Source: Rhodococcus sp. IEGM 1379 (GTDB taxonomy: Bacteria; Actinomycetota; Actinomycetes; Mycobacteriales; Mycobacteriaceae). Taken from it: DNA of 64,000 nucleotides. The stretch spans positions 62,001-126,000 of the forward strand of contig NZ_JASHKR010000006.1 in NCBI RefSeq assembly GCF_030056815.1. Direction: 5' to 3'. Positions 55,317-64,000 of this stretch are shown piece after piece. The notes beneath the pieces are model-generated. The model was not told where the DNA came from, ran no database searches, and saw nothing but the letters and a program-made list of their open reading frames with translations. The position numbers and the translations under genes are program-made. How positions within the stretch are numbered: the first letter of the stretch is position 1; each line of letters starts with the position of its first letter.

Positions 55317-56094
55317 CCGGTTGGCACGACGGGCAGAAGAAGATCTGTCGCTCGGTGAGTTGATCGGGTCCGAGTAGGTCGTCGAGGATACGAGTTCCGC
55401 ACCGACGGCAGGGTTTTCCGGCGCGGCCGTACACCCACGTTTCTCGTCCGCGGCGGGTATCGCCCGTGGTAACCCGAACTCGACGGGTCTTGTTGGCATC
55501 GATGATGCGGAACGAAAGATCGACCACAGCGTCGAGGTCCGGAACATCCGCTGTAGGAGTTCGGGGGTGAAGTCCACGGAGGAAACAGATTTCGTTCCGA
55601 TAGATATTGCCCAGTCCGGCCAGGACGCGTTGATCGAGTAGTGCTGTTCCGATCGGTTGTATGCCGACGGCGCGCAGATTGGCCAGCGCCTGGGTGGGGT
55701 TCCAGTTGGGTCCCAGCAGATCCGGTCCGAGGTGCCCGATCACGGAATCCTCCTGGTTCCGGTCGAGAATCTCGGTAATTCCGAGCGAAAAGCCGACTGC
55801 AACAGCATCTTCGGTGGCAAGAATGATCCTTGCTTGATGTGCGGGGCGTCGCCACCGCTCGCCGGTGCGGTAGATCTGCCACGCACCTTCCATCTTGAGA
55901 TGTGTGTGGATGGATGCGTCGTCGACCCGAATCAGTAGGTGTTTGCCTCGGCTGACGACGGAGTCGACGCGAGTGCCCGTCAGGTCGACAGTGGCGTATC
56001 GAGGAACCCGAACGTCGCAGGCTGTCAGGATCTTTCCTTCGAGTGCCGCGCGCAGTGCATGTGCCGTCTGCCAGACGGTATCGCCTTCGGGCAT
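55303..56094 (-). CDS. nei2: Fpg/Nei-family DNA glycosylase (Nei2)
   Basis: A 263-residue base-excision repair glycosylase/AP lyase. The catalytic N-terminus is Pro2-Glu3 (MPEGDTVWQTA), the conserved lysine is in SRGKHLLIR, the helix-two-turn-helix is VLAGLGNIYRNEICFLRG and the zinc finger is CRRCGTRI ... FFCPSCQ. It removes oxidised pyrimidines. The start shares one base with the lhr stop, so it is co-translated with the Lhr helicase, an arrangement kept in mycobacteria. Confidence 0.93.
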   Translation of the reverse strand: MPEGDTVWQTAHALRAALEGKILTACDVRVPRYATVDLTGTRVDSVVSRGKHLLIRVDDASIHTHLKMEGAWQIYRTGERWRRPAHQARIILATEDAVAVGFSLGITEILDRNQEDSVIGHLGPDLLGPNWNPTQALANLRAVGIQPIGTALLDQRVLAGLGNIYRNEICFLRGLHPRTPTADVPDLDAVVDLSFRIIDANKTRRVRVTTGDTRRGRETWVYGRAGKPCRRCGTRILDDLLGPDQLTERQIFFCPSCQPATRD

Positions 56095-59000
56095 CAGGAT
56101 CTCAGCCGGTATCCGCGCGGGGTTGCCGCAAAACCCGCTTCGACTAGAATCGACGCAAAATCATTGCCGTGAATCGTTGCTCCGTCTACCTTCTCGACCA
56201 CCAGTTTCTCGACGGCACGATGCTTGACCATCTGTGCCAGAGACGTTGCTGCCGTGCGGAGTACACCGCTGTCATTGGTGAACGTCAGGATGGTTCGGCC
56301 ACCACGCTCGACAAAGAGCGCCAATTCGCCATCTACGAGCACGACCAGAGCACCGGCTTTGCGGCCCGGTCGGTGTCCCGGTGATTCTTCGCCGCTGGAC
56401 CCAGGCCAGGGCAGTGCTGCGCCGTAGGGGTTGGCGGGATCGCAGGCAGCGAGAGTGACCGTGGCAGAGGAGGTATGACGGCCTTCGATGGAATCTCCGA
56501 ACGTCCGCAACCGATCCACGACGGCGGGGGTCGAGAACTGGGCGCCGCCCAGGGTATCGACAAAATATCCGCGTCGGGCTCGGCCGTTGTCCTCGAAAGT
56601 GCTGAGCACCTTGTAGATCAGTGCGAACCCGCCGGGGACGTTCTCGCTGACCACGCTGCCGCGAGTCACCACGCCGTAGCGTTCGAGAAGGAGATCGGCT
56701 GTGGCGTGGGCGCGGACGGTGGGGTCAGGTTCTGCGGGCGGCAACAGGAACCATCGCCCCGCAGCGGTGGCTGGTCCGGTACGCGCGGGCACGGCAGGAC
56801 GCATCATTCCGCGATACGGACGAGCACGGGGAACGCGTCGGGGGATCCGGTGGCTTGTTGTGGTTCGGGTGGTGTCGGACAGCAGTGCGCGGAGCGGTGC
56901 GAGAGTGTCGTTGCCGATGTGTCCGAGCCACACCAACTCCCACAGCGCCGTGGTGAGGGCGCCGTCGTCGGTCGCTTCGAGTGCGTCGGCAATATGTCGG
57001 AAGAAGTACGCGCCACCGCCGGTGAGCAGATCAAGGACCTGTCGCTGCAAGTCCGAAACGTCGGTATCGGCCGGGGGATTGAGGGTGATGGGAGCAAGAT
57101 CCGCCGGGTGCAGAACTATCCATCCGTCCTTGCTCGAGATGGCTCCCGACCCCGACCACAGGACCTCGCCCGTCGACGTCAGTTCGTCGAGCAGAGCCGG
57201 CGAGTAGTCGGTGACACGGCTGGGCAAGATCAAGGATTCGAGTGCCGACGCCGGAATGGGAACTCCGGCAAGCTGATCGATCACTGTTGCGACGCCGTCG
57301 ATGCCGCGAAGGGTTCCGCCCACGTGCTGCCAGCTGGGCAGGAAGCGGCCCAGCGTCGCGGTACTGACCGGCTCGACTTCTTGGCGGGCGGCGGCGAGTG
57401 AGCGTCGACGCAATCGCCGCAGAACTTCGGCGTCACACCATTCGCTGCCGGCGGAGCCAGGTCGGAACTCGCCTTCCAGCACTCGCTTCTCCAAGGCGAG
57501 TCGCCCGAGGACATCGCGTGCCACGGACACTCCGACGCCGAATCGTGCGGCCGCGTCGGCAAGTATGAAGGGACCGTGGGTGCGGGCGTATCGGCTCAGA
57601 AGGTCTTCGAGCGGTTGATCCGCAGGCTCGATGAACGCGGCGGGTACTCCGATGGGAAGTGGCACGCCAAGTCCGTCGCGCAGGCGAGCGGCATCCTCGA
57701 TTGCCGTCCACCAATGCTGCCCGGCAAACGAAACCGCAAGGGCGCGTTTGTCAGCGACCAACTTCTCGAGCCAGGCCACGGGATCTTCGAGGCTGCGGGC
57801 AGAAACTTCTTCGGTGGTCAGTGGACCGAGCATCCGCAGAAGATCGGCAACACCTTCGAGATCTTTTGCCTTCCGCTCCGGAACAAGCCTTTGGAGTTCA
57901 CGTTCGGCCGTCTCGATGACGGCGCCGTCGAGCAATTCACGGAGTTCGACGCGGCCGAGAAGTTCAGCCAGCAAGGTCGAGTCGAGAGAAAGTGCGGCAG
58001 CGCGCCTTTCGGCGAGCGGACTGTCGCCCTCGTACATGAACGCGCCGACATAGTTGAACAACAGTGCACTGGCGAACGGTGACGGTGACGCGGTCTCGAC
58101 GTCGACGATCCGGATCTGCCGCTTCGCGATCTTGCCGAAGAGTTCTTTGAGGGCCGGAAGGTCGTAGACGTCCTGGAGGCATTCACGCACCGTCTCGAGC
58201 AGGATCGGGAACGTCGGGAACTTGCGGGCCACGTCGAGGAGTTGGGCGCTGCGTTGACGCTGCTGCCACAGGGGTGCGCGTTTTCCGGGATTTCGGCGGG
58301 GGAGAAGTAATGCGCGAGCGGCACATTCACGGAATCTGGAGGCAAAGAGTGCGGAACCGCCTACCTCCTGTGTCACCAGATCCTCGATGTCGTCGACATC
58401 GAACGCAAACAGTTCGGCGCCGGGAGGTTCGTTCTCGGTATCGGGTAGGCGGATGATGATGCCGTCGTCGGACGCCGTGGGGCTCGAGTCGACGCCGTAC
58501 CGCTCCTGCAACCGCGCACCGATAGCCAGTGCCCACGGGGCGTGGACCCGTTGGCCGTAGGGAGAGTGGAGAACCAGGCGCCAATCTCCGAGTTCATCGC
58601 GGAACCGTTCGACCACCAACGTGCGATCCGACGGAACCTGGCCGGTCGCGTTTTTCTGTTCGTTGACCAGTTGAATCAGGTTGGTGGTGGCGTTGTGGTC
58701 GAGGCCGCCGACGCGGCAGCGCTCGACGACATCGGCCTCGTTACCCAGCGAGGTTTCACGGACGAACTGTCCCAAGGCCTGGCCGAGTTCTGCCGGGCGC
58801 CCCAAACCGTCGCCGTGCCAGAACGGGAGTCGCCCCGGCATACCGTAGGCGGGACTGACGAGGACGCGATCGAAGGTGATCTCTTCGATCCGCCAACTGG
58901 TCGCGCCCAACGCGAAGACGTCTCCGACGCGGGATTCGTAGACCATTTCTTCGTCGAGTTCGCCGACACGAGAAGACTTCTCGCCGACCATGTAGACCGT

Positions 59001-60629
59001 GAAGAGGCCACGGTCGGGGATGGCGCCGCCTGAGGTGACGGCCAGACGCTGGGCGCCGGGACGCCCGGTGAGGGTGTTGGCTTCGCGATCCCAGACCAGG
59101 CGTGGGCGTAGTTCGGCGAACTCGTCCGACGGGTAGCGGCCGGCCAGCAGATCGAGGGTGGACTCGTAGGCGGAACGGGGAAGTGTTGCAAACGAACCGC
59201 TTCGGCGGACCATGTCGAACCAGTCGTCGACGTCGATGGGCTCGAGGGCCGTCGCGGCAACCGTCTGCTGGGCGAGAATGTCAAGCGGATTGGCCGGGAC
59301 GGCAAGGGCTTCGATCTTGCCTTCGACCATGCGCTCGACAGTGACGGCGCAGTGGATGAGATCGGTGCGATGTTTCGGGAACACCACACCGCGTGAGATC
59401 TCGCCGACCTGGTGACCGGCGCGGCCGACGCGTTGCAGTCCGCTGGCAACCGACGGTGGCGCCTCTACCTGAATGACGAGATCAACAGCACCCATGTCGA
59501 TTCCGAGTTCGAGGCTGCTGGTCGCGACGACGCAGCGCAATCGTCCGGACTTGAGATCATCCTCGATGAGGGCGCGCTGATCTTTGCTGACGGAACCGTG
59601 ATGGGCACGAGCAAGCAATGGTTCGGCGCCGAAGTTGACCTCGGTCGGAGTGCCGATCTGTGCCGGTGGACGAGGCATCTTGTCGACCACTACGCCGGTG
59701 CGTTCGGCATGAATCTCGTTGAGACGCGCCGTCAACCGCTCGGCGAGCCTTCGTGAATTGGCGAAGACGATGCACGAACGATGCTCCAGTACGAGGTCGA
59801 CGATCTGCTCTTCGACGTGCGGCCAGATGGAACCTGCTTGGGGCGTGGGGGATTCGGAACCGTCGGACGGAGTGGCGATTCCCAGTTCGGTCATGTCCTC
59901 GACGGGTACTCGGACCGTGAGATCAAAAGTCTTGGCGGCGGGAGGGGCCACGATGCGGATGGGGGCGGAACCGGAGAGGAATCGTCCGACCTCTTCGTGG
60001 GGACGTACGGTGGCGGACAGCCCGATTCGCTGGGCCGGCCGCTCGAGCAGGGCGTCGAGGCGTTCGAGGGAGAGAGCGAGGTGCGAACCGCGTTTGGTGC
60101 CCGCGACGGCATGTACCTCGTCGACGATGACGGTATCGACACCGAACAAGGTTTCTCGGGCAGCCGATGTCAACATCAGGAACAAGGATTCCGGGGTCGT
60201 GATCAGGATGTCCGGTGGCCGCTTGATCAGTGAGCGGCGATCAGCAGGAGAAGTATCGCCCGAGCGGACACCGACAGTGATTTCCGGCGGCGTGAGTCCG
60301 AGTCGTTTGGCTGTTTGAGTGATGCCGACCAACGGAGCCCGGAGGTTACGTTCGACGTCGACACCGAGGGCCTTGAGCGGCGAAATGTAGAGGACCTTGG
60401 TGGTGCGGTCACTGCCGTCGTGACCGGCCAGCTGATCGAGTGCCCATAGAAATGCCGACAGTGTCTTGCCGGACCCGGTGGGGGCGACAACAAGTGTGTG
60501 CGCGCCACTGGCAATGGATTCCCAGGCGCCCAGTTGAGCGTCGGTGGGGGCGGTGAAGGCACCGTCGAACCATTCTCGTGTCGCGCGCGAGAACCTCTCG
60601 AGGACATCAGTCACCTGTCCATAGTGCAC
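56094..60629 (-). CDS. lhr: Lhr-type DNA repair helicase
   Basis: A 1511-residue superfamily 2 helicase of the long actinobacterial Lhr class. Walker A is APTGSGKTLSAFLWALDQ (about 49-66), the DEVH box is TVIVDEVHAVAGTKRG, motif III is GLSATVRPHEEVGRFLSG; motifs IV-VI lie near SCIVFANSRRLAERL, VATSSLELGIDMGAVDLVIQ and LQRVGRAGHQ. A long C-terminal part (over 650 residues, ending GNDFASILVEAGFAATPRGY) is characteristic of Lhr. It unwinds 3'-tailed DNA:RNA hybrids in damage repair. Linked with nei2 downstream. GTG 60629 follows the acyl-CoA dehydrogenase stop directly. Confidence 0.95.
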   Translation of the reverse strand: MHYGQVTDVLERFSRATREWFDGAFTAPTDAQLGAWESIASGAHTLVVAPTGSGKTLSAFLWALDQLAGHDGSDRTTKVLYISPLKALGVDVERNLRAPLVGITQTAKRLGLTPPEITVGVRSGDTSPADRRSLIKRPPDILITTPESLFLMLTSAARETLFGVDTVIVDEVHAVAGTKRGSHLALSLERLDALLERPAQRIGLSATVRPHEEVGRFLSGSAPIRIVAPPAAKTFDLTVRVPVEDMTELGIATPSDGSESPTPQAGSIWPHVEEQIVDLVLEHRSCIVFANSRRLAERLTARLNEIHAERTGVVVDKMPRPPAQIGTPTEVNFGAEPLLARAHHGSVSKDQRALIEDDLKSGRLRCVVATSSLELGIDMGAVDLVIQVEAPPSVASGLQRVGRAGHQVGEISRGVVFPKHRTDLIHCAVTVERMVEGKIEALAVPANPLDILAQQTVAATALEPIDVDDWFDMVRRSGSFATLPRSAYESTLDLLAGRYPSDEFAELRPRLVWDREANTLTGRPGAQRLAVTSGGAIPDRGLFTVYMVGEKSSRVGELDEEMVYESRVGDVFALGATSWRIEEITFDRVLVSPAYGMPGRLPFWHGDGLGRPAELGQALGQFVRETSLGNEADVVERCRVGGLDHNATTNLIQLVNEQKNATGQVPSDRTLVVERFRDELGDWRLVLHSPYGQRVHAPWALAIGARLQERYGVDSSPTASDDGIIIRLPDTENEPPGAELFAFDVDDIEDLVTQEVGGSALFASRFRECAARALLLPRRNPGKRAPLWQQRQRSAQLLDVARKFPTFPILLETVRECLQDVYDLPALKELFGKIAKRQIRIVDVETASPSPFASALLFNYVGAFMYEGDSPLAERRAAALSLDSTLLAELLGRVELRELLDGAVIETAERELQRLVPERKAKDLEGVADLLRMLGPLTTEEVSARSLEDPVAWLEKLVADKRALAVSFAGQHWWTAIEDAARLRDGLGVPLPIGVPAAFIEPADQPLEDLLSRYARTHGPFILADAAARFGVGVSVARDVLGRLALEKRVLEGEFRPGSAGSEWCDAEVLRRLRRRSLAAARQEVEPVSTATLGRFLPSWQHVGGTLRGIDGVATVIDQLAGVPIPASALESLILPSRVTDYSPALLDELTSTGEVLWSGSGAISSKDGWIVLHPADLAPITLNPPADTDVSDLQRQVLDLLTGGGAYFFRHIADALEATDDGALTTALWELVWLGHIGNDTLAPLRALLSDTTRTTTSHRIPRRVPRARPYRGMMRPAVPARTGPATAAGRWFLLPPAEPDPTVRAHATADLLLERYGVVTRGSVVSENVPGGFALIYKVLSTFEDNGRARRGYFVDTLGGAQFSTPAVVDRLRTFGDSIEGRHTSSATVTLAACDPANPYGAALPWPGSSGEESPGHRPGRKAGALVVLVDGELALFVERGGRTILTFTNDSGVLRTAATSLAQMVKHRAVEKLVVEKVDGATIHGNDFASILVEAGFAATPRGYRLRS

Positions 60630-61628
60630 CTACCCACCGACAAGACGCTCGACCAGAGATGTCTTGATCGTGGGCCGGGTACCGGCCACCAGGGTGAATG
60701 TGGCTTCACGCATCAAACGTTCGGCCGTATTGCTACCCACCAGCGAGCGACTGCCGGTGGCGGTGACCAGGGCGGCTGCCACGCGAACGGCGAGTTCGGA
60801 CGCGGCGGCGCGGGCAGCAGACATGTCGGCGCGATCCGCCAGTGCCAGATCGAGATGGCGGCGAGTGGCAGCAGCCTGCTCGGTGAAAGTGTCCACATCG
60901 ACGCCGAGGTCGTGGAGTTCGGTCATCGCGCGACGGGCAACCCCCATCGCCATGGCTCCGTTGAACCACAGGCCGGGCAACTGTGTGCTCTGGAACTGTT
61001 CGTCGTCGACTACCACTGCGATGTCTGCGTCCGGGATCTCGAAACCGTCGAAAACTATACGCGCGGTGTTGCTTCCGCGGGCAGCGATCAGTGGAAGCAC
61101 CTCGACCGTGAGGCCCGGTGCGACGGTCGCCGGGACGACCGCGTGGACTATGGAATTGTCGAACTCGTCTCTGGCCGATACCAGCAGGATGTCCACGATT
61201 CCCCAGCCGGTCACGAAGGGCGCCGTGCCGTCGAGGACGTATCCGTTGTCGACCCGCCGAGCCCAGAGGAGCGGTGGGTTGGGAATCGCGCCGGCGTAGG
61301 CAACCCCACCCTGGAGGGATCCGGTGATGAGTGAGTCCCAGTACTGCTTGCGGAGTGCATCGTTGGCGGTCGACGCCAACGCCCCCACAACGCCATGATG
61401 CTGCATCCACGTGAATGCCGTAGCGAGGCAACCGCCGCACAGTGTTTCTACGACGTCCACCAACTCTGCAGCGGACGGACCGTCGGCACCGAGGGCTGCG
61501 AGTCCGTAAAAACCGTCCGCTGCCAGGGCGTCGAAATGGCTGCTCGGGATTTCACCGTCCGCGTCAACGCTGTCGGCAACGGGGAATAGGACGCTATCGG
61601 CGATCTCGCGCGCAAGTTCGGGCCACAT
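60630..61628 (-). CDS. Acyl-CoA dehydrogenase family protein
   Basis: A 332-residue protein with the acyl-CoA dehydrogenase fold: helical N-domain (HFDALAADGFYGLAALGADG), beta middle (GYVLDGTAPFVTGWGIVDIL) and a C-terminal helical bundle. It is shorter than typical members (about 380), with little sequence after TLVAGTRPTIKTSLVERL and no clear catalytic glutamate, so it may be a hydroxylase-like or divergent member. Starts at ATG 61628 (GTG 61634 possible). Immediately upstream of lhr with no gap. Confidence 0.78.
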   Translation of the reverse strand: MWPELAREIADSVLFPVADSVDADGEIPSSHFDALAADGFYGLAALGADGPSAAELVDVVETLCGGCLATAFTWMQHHGVVGALASTANDALRKQYWDSLITGSLQGGVAYAGAIPNPPLLWARRVDNGYVLDGTAPFVTGWGIVDILLVSARDEFDNSIVHAVVPATVAPGLTVEVLPLIAARGSNTARIVFDGFEIPDADIAVVVDDEQFQSTQLPGLWFNGAMAMGVARRAMTELHDLGVDVDTFTEQAAATRRHLDLALADRADMSAARAAASELAVRVAAALVTATGSRSLVGSNTAERLMREATFTLVAGTRPTIKTSLVERLVGG

Positions 61629-61698
61629 GGTCACGGTGAAAAGCGTAGGCGGTCGATCCGAACGGCGCTGGCGAACTCACGATCACGAACCTGGCGAG

Positions 61699-63204
61699 TT
61701 ACCCGAACTCGACTCCCTGAGCCAGTGGTAGCTGATTCGAGTAGTTGACCGTATTGGTGGCGCGGCGCATGTAGGCCTTCCATGAATCGGATCCGGACTC
61801 ACGCCCACCGCCGGTTTCTTTCTCACCACCGAAGGCCCCGCCGATTTCGGCTCCCGACGTTCCGATGTTGACATTGGCGATTCCGCAATCGGAGCCGTCG
61901 GCGGCCAGAAACCGTTCAGCTTCACGATGATCGAGCGTGAAGATCGATGATGAAAGTCCTTGCGGCACTTCGTTGTGGAGCCTGATGGCGTCGTCGAATT
62001 CGCGATAGGTCAGTACGTACAGGATCGGGGCGAAGGTCTCGGCTCGAACCACATCGCTCTGTGCCGGCATCCGCACCAGCGCAGGATTCACGTAGTAACC
62101 CGTATCTCCGACGCGCTCGCCGCCGCAGACGACCGTCCCACCTTCGGCGCGCACCGACTTCAGAGCCTTGTCCATCGTGTCGAAGGCAGCCTCGTTGATC
62201 AGCGGGCCGACCAGGATGCCGTCGTCGAACGGGTTTCCCACACGCAGTTGCGCGTAGGCAGCAGAAATTCGATCGACCAGAGCATTCGCTATCGACTCGT
62301 GAACGATCAACCGGCGCAACGACGTACACCGCTGGCCTGCAGTTCCGGCGGCTGAGAAGACGATCCCGCGGACAGCGAGGTCGAGATCCGCCGACGGGGT
62401 GACGATCGCGCCGTTGTTTCCACCTAGTTCGAGGAGACTGCGCCCGAACCTCGCCGCAATCCGCGGCGCGACCTCGCGTCCCATCCGGACGGAGCCGGTG
62501 GCGCTCACCAGAGCGACCTGCGCGTTGTCCACCAGGCGTTCGCCGACCTCTCGTCCGCCGATGACCAGTTGGTGAACCTCTGCCGGAGCGCCGCATTCCG
62601 CAAGGGCGCGTCGTAGGAGAGCGTGGCAAGCCAGCGCCGTGAGCGGGGTGGTCTCGGAAGGCTTCCAGACAACCGCGTCGCCGCACACCAGAGCGATAGC
62701 CGTGTTCCAGGACCACACCGCCACCGGGAAGTTGAAGGCGGAGATGACACCGACAACGCCAAGGGGGTGCCATGTCTCCATCAGCCGGTGGCCGGGCCGC
62801 TCCGAAGGCATTGTCCGTCCGTACAGTTGGCGCGAAAGACCAACGGCGAACTCGCAAATATCGATCATTTCCTGCACTTCGCCAAGCGCTTCCGACGTGA
62901 CCTTGCCGGCCTCGAGTGTGACGATCTCGGCAAGGTCGACCTTGTGTTCGCTCAAGAGTTGACCGAGCTGCCGTACCACCGCGCCCCGAGTCGGGGCCGG
63001 AACTGTGCGCCAGGCCAGAAATGCCTGATGTGCAGTAGAGGCCGCGGCGTCGACGTCACTAACGGATTGCTGGGCGACGGTGCGAAGTTCGGTTCCCGTA
63101 ACGGGAGTGCGCGCACTGAGATTGCCGGTCGGCCAGTCGACTCCGCATCGGGAGAGCGCGGATTGTGCACGCTCGGCGAGGGTGGACGGATCGGGAAGGA
63201 TCAC
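61699..63204 (-). CDS. pcd: Alpha-aminoadipate-semialdehyde dehydrogenase (ALDH7-like)
   Basis: A 501-residue NAD(P)-dependent aldehyde dehydrogenase of the ALDH7/AmaB/Pcd type. Cofactor and active-site motifs: FNFPVAVWSWNTAIALVCGD, LLELGGNNGAIVTPSADLDL with the general-base Glu and GTAGQRCTSLRRLIVHE with the catalytic Cys. Near the C-terminus NVNIGTSGAEIGGAFGGEKE is ALDH7-like. It oxidises piperideine-6-carboxylate/aminoadipate semialdehyde in lysine breakdown. The ATG overlaps the HglS stop (ATGA). Confidence 0.9.
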   Translation of the reverse strand: MILPDPSTLAERAQSALSRCGVDWPTGNLSARTPVTGTELRTVAQQSVSDVDAAASTAHQAFLAWRTVPAPTRGAVVRQLGQLLSEHKVDLAEIVTLEAGKVTSEALGEVQEMIDICEFAVGLSRQLYGRTMPSERPGHRLMETWHPLGVVGVISAFNFPVAVWSWNTAIALVCGDAVVWKPSETTPLTALACHALLRRALAECGAPAEVHQLVIGGREVGERLVDNAQVALVSATGSVRMGREVAPRIAARFGRSLLELGGNNGAIVTPSADLDLAVRGIVFSAAGTAGQRCTSLRRLIVHESIANALVDRISAAYAQLRVGNPFDDGILVGPLINEAAFDTMDKALKSVRAEGGTVVCGGERVGDTGYYVNPALVRMPAQSDVVRAETFAPILYVLTYREFDDAIRLHNEVPQGLSSSIFTLDHREAERFLAADGSDCGIANVNIGTSGAEIGGAFGGEKETGGGRESGSDSWKAYMRRATNTVNYSNQLPLAQGVEFG

Positions 63205-64000
63205 GGGTCACTCCTTTGGTCGGCACGGGAGGCGTCCTGTTGCTTTCGGTACAACTCGAAGGGATCGAGTATCGATCGTCCGATTGCGCCCTCGAGTTGA
63301 TCCTGCCCGTAATCGGCGCTGAGCGCATCGGAAACGGATTCGGAGGCGGAGTCGAGGTTGGATGCAAAGATCCCGGCCGCGGAAGCCGGTAGGAAGTCCT
63401 CGTAGACGATGGGCTCACGTATCGTCGTCGAACCCTCGCGTCGGCACGTGAAGTACGCCAGATCAGCCTCGGCAAGTCCGTCCTCGGTGGTGGGAAATGC
63501 GCTCTCCCACACCGCGGTTTCAGTGCAACCGATCAGGGCGTCGTAGATGTCTCTTCCCTTGTGTGTCAGTGCGATGCCACGTGCTTCCACCTCCCCGAAA
63601 CGCACTCGAACGGGCCCGTCGGTGATCGATCCGTCGGCCTCCCGGAAGCGGCGGATCTCGTCCAGCGCACGAAAGGAGGTTTGCCGCAGCAGAAGTGGCG
63701 GTCCATTCCATCGGGGTGGTCCCTGAATTCGGTCGATCATGGTGATGCCGCGTGCTGTCATGCGTCGGTACAACTCGTCGATGTCGAGTACTCGCGGGGT
63801 GAGGTGGTTGACGTGTGTTGTTCTCTGCCCGGCGATATCGGCGGCCACGGGCGAGATGCGGCTGAGTTCGCGGAACCACGTTGCGTCGATCGGTTCGGTT
63901 CCGAGGCTGAATGCACGTGTCGCGGCGTCGACGAACTGTGTGGCTTGCGGTTCCGGCAACCCTCCGTCGGCGTGTGCGGCCCGGGCCAGGCGAAGTAGTT
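63201..64000 (-). CDS. hglS: 2-oxoadipate dioxygenase/decarboxylase (HglS, DUF1338), partial
   Basis: The C-terminal 266 residues or so of a DUF1338/HglS protein; the frame stays open past the right edge (LRLARAAHADGGLPEPQATQ). Recognised from HVNHLTPRVLDIDELYRRM with a metal-binding His, PPRWNGPPLLLRQTSFRALD and RFGEVEARGIALTHKGRDIY. HglS turns 2-oxoadipate into 2-hydroxyglutarate and CO2 with Fe(II), a step of the D-lysine/aminoadipate route. Together with the overlapping aldehyde dehydrogenase it forms a lysine catabolic operon; a lysine aminotransferase is expected beyond the edge, as in mycobacteria. Confidence 0.85.
   Translation of the reverse strand, partial: LLRLARAAHADGGLPEPQATQFVDAATRAFSLGTEPIDATWFRELSRISPVAADIAGQRTTHVNHLTPRVLDIDELYRRMTARGITMIDRIQGPPRWNGPPLLLRQTSFRALDEIRRFREADGSITDGPVRVRFGEVEARGIALTHKGRDIYDALIGCTETAVWESAFPTTEDGLAEADLAYFTCRREGSTTIREPIVYEDFLPASAAGIFASNLDSASESVSDALSADYGQDQLEGAIGRSILDPFELYRKQQDASRADQRSDP

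Overview
The window looks like chromosomal DNA of a mycolic-acid actinobacterium, most likely Rhodococcus of the erythropolis/qingshengii group. The DNA is GC-rich with strongly C/G-ending codons, GTG and TTG starts are common, and many neighbouring genes overlap by 4 bp. The gene order follows the M. tuberculosis block Rv3355c to Rv3292 as I remember it (DUF3017, metX-metY, icd, trpS-YihY-dacB, sdhCDAB, cdd-deoA-add, upp, pmmB, punA, amiB-amiA, lpdA, glpD, lhr-nei2, pcd, HglS). Species and synteny are from memory, not from a search.

Left part (1-13.4 kb): a DUF3017 membrane protein, a decayed SNF2 helicase, a secreted RCC1-like repeat protein, then metX-metY (methionine synthesis) transcribed leftward behind a SAM-IV riboswitch and a six-codon Cys-containing leader ORF. 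Next come icd (TCA cycle), an MFS exporter, exonuclease III, a membrane-anchored barnase-type RNase with a barstar-like partner, trpS, a YihY/BrkB membrane protein and the D,D-carboxypeptidase dacB.

Accessory island (about 13.4-19.8 kb): a DHFR-family gene cut short by a TnpB (IS200/IS605-type) element, a gene remnant on the other side, a RAMA-CBS-CBS-HEPN protein that looks like an anti-phage effector, an OLD-family nuclease lacking its Walker A end, and an unrecognised head-to-head gene. It sits between the conserved dacB and sdh loci and is the best candidate for an undescribed defence locus.

Core metabolism (19.8-43.7 kb): sdhCDAB, pyrimidine and purine salvage (cdd, deoA, add, upp, punA), an Rv3311-like acidic protein, a four-gene translationally coupled cassette with an NlpC/P60 hydrolase and ESX-associated-looking small proteins, pmmB, two M20 amidohydrolases, an Hsp70-like membrane protein, lpdA, an aminotransferase and divergent glpK/glpD.

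Right part (43.7-64 kb): a second patch of change with an MFS pseudogene, a PknK-like kinase-ATPase-LuxR regulator that has apparently lost an internal segment, and a DUF222/HNH gene. It is followed by a LysR-controlled transporter/dehydrogenase pair, cell-envelope proteins, a TetR/MpaB pair, nei2-lhr (DNA repair), an acyl-CoA dehydrogenase, and lysine degradation genes (aminoadipate-semialdehyde dehydrogenase and HglS) running off the right edge. No tRNA, rRNA or CRISPR array was seen.
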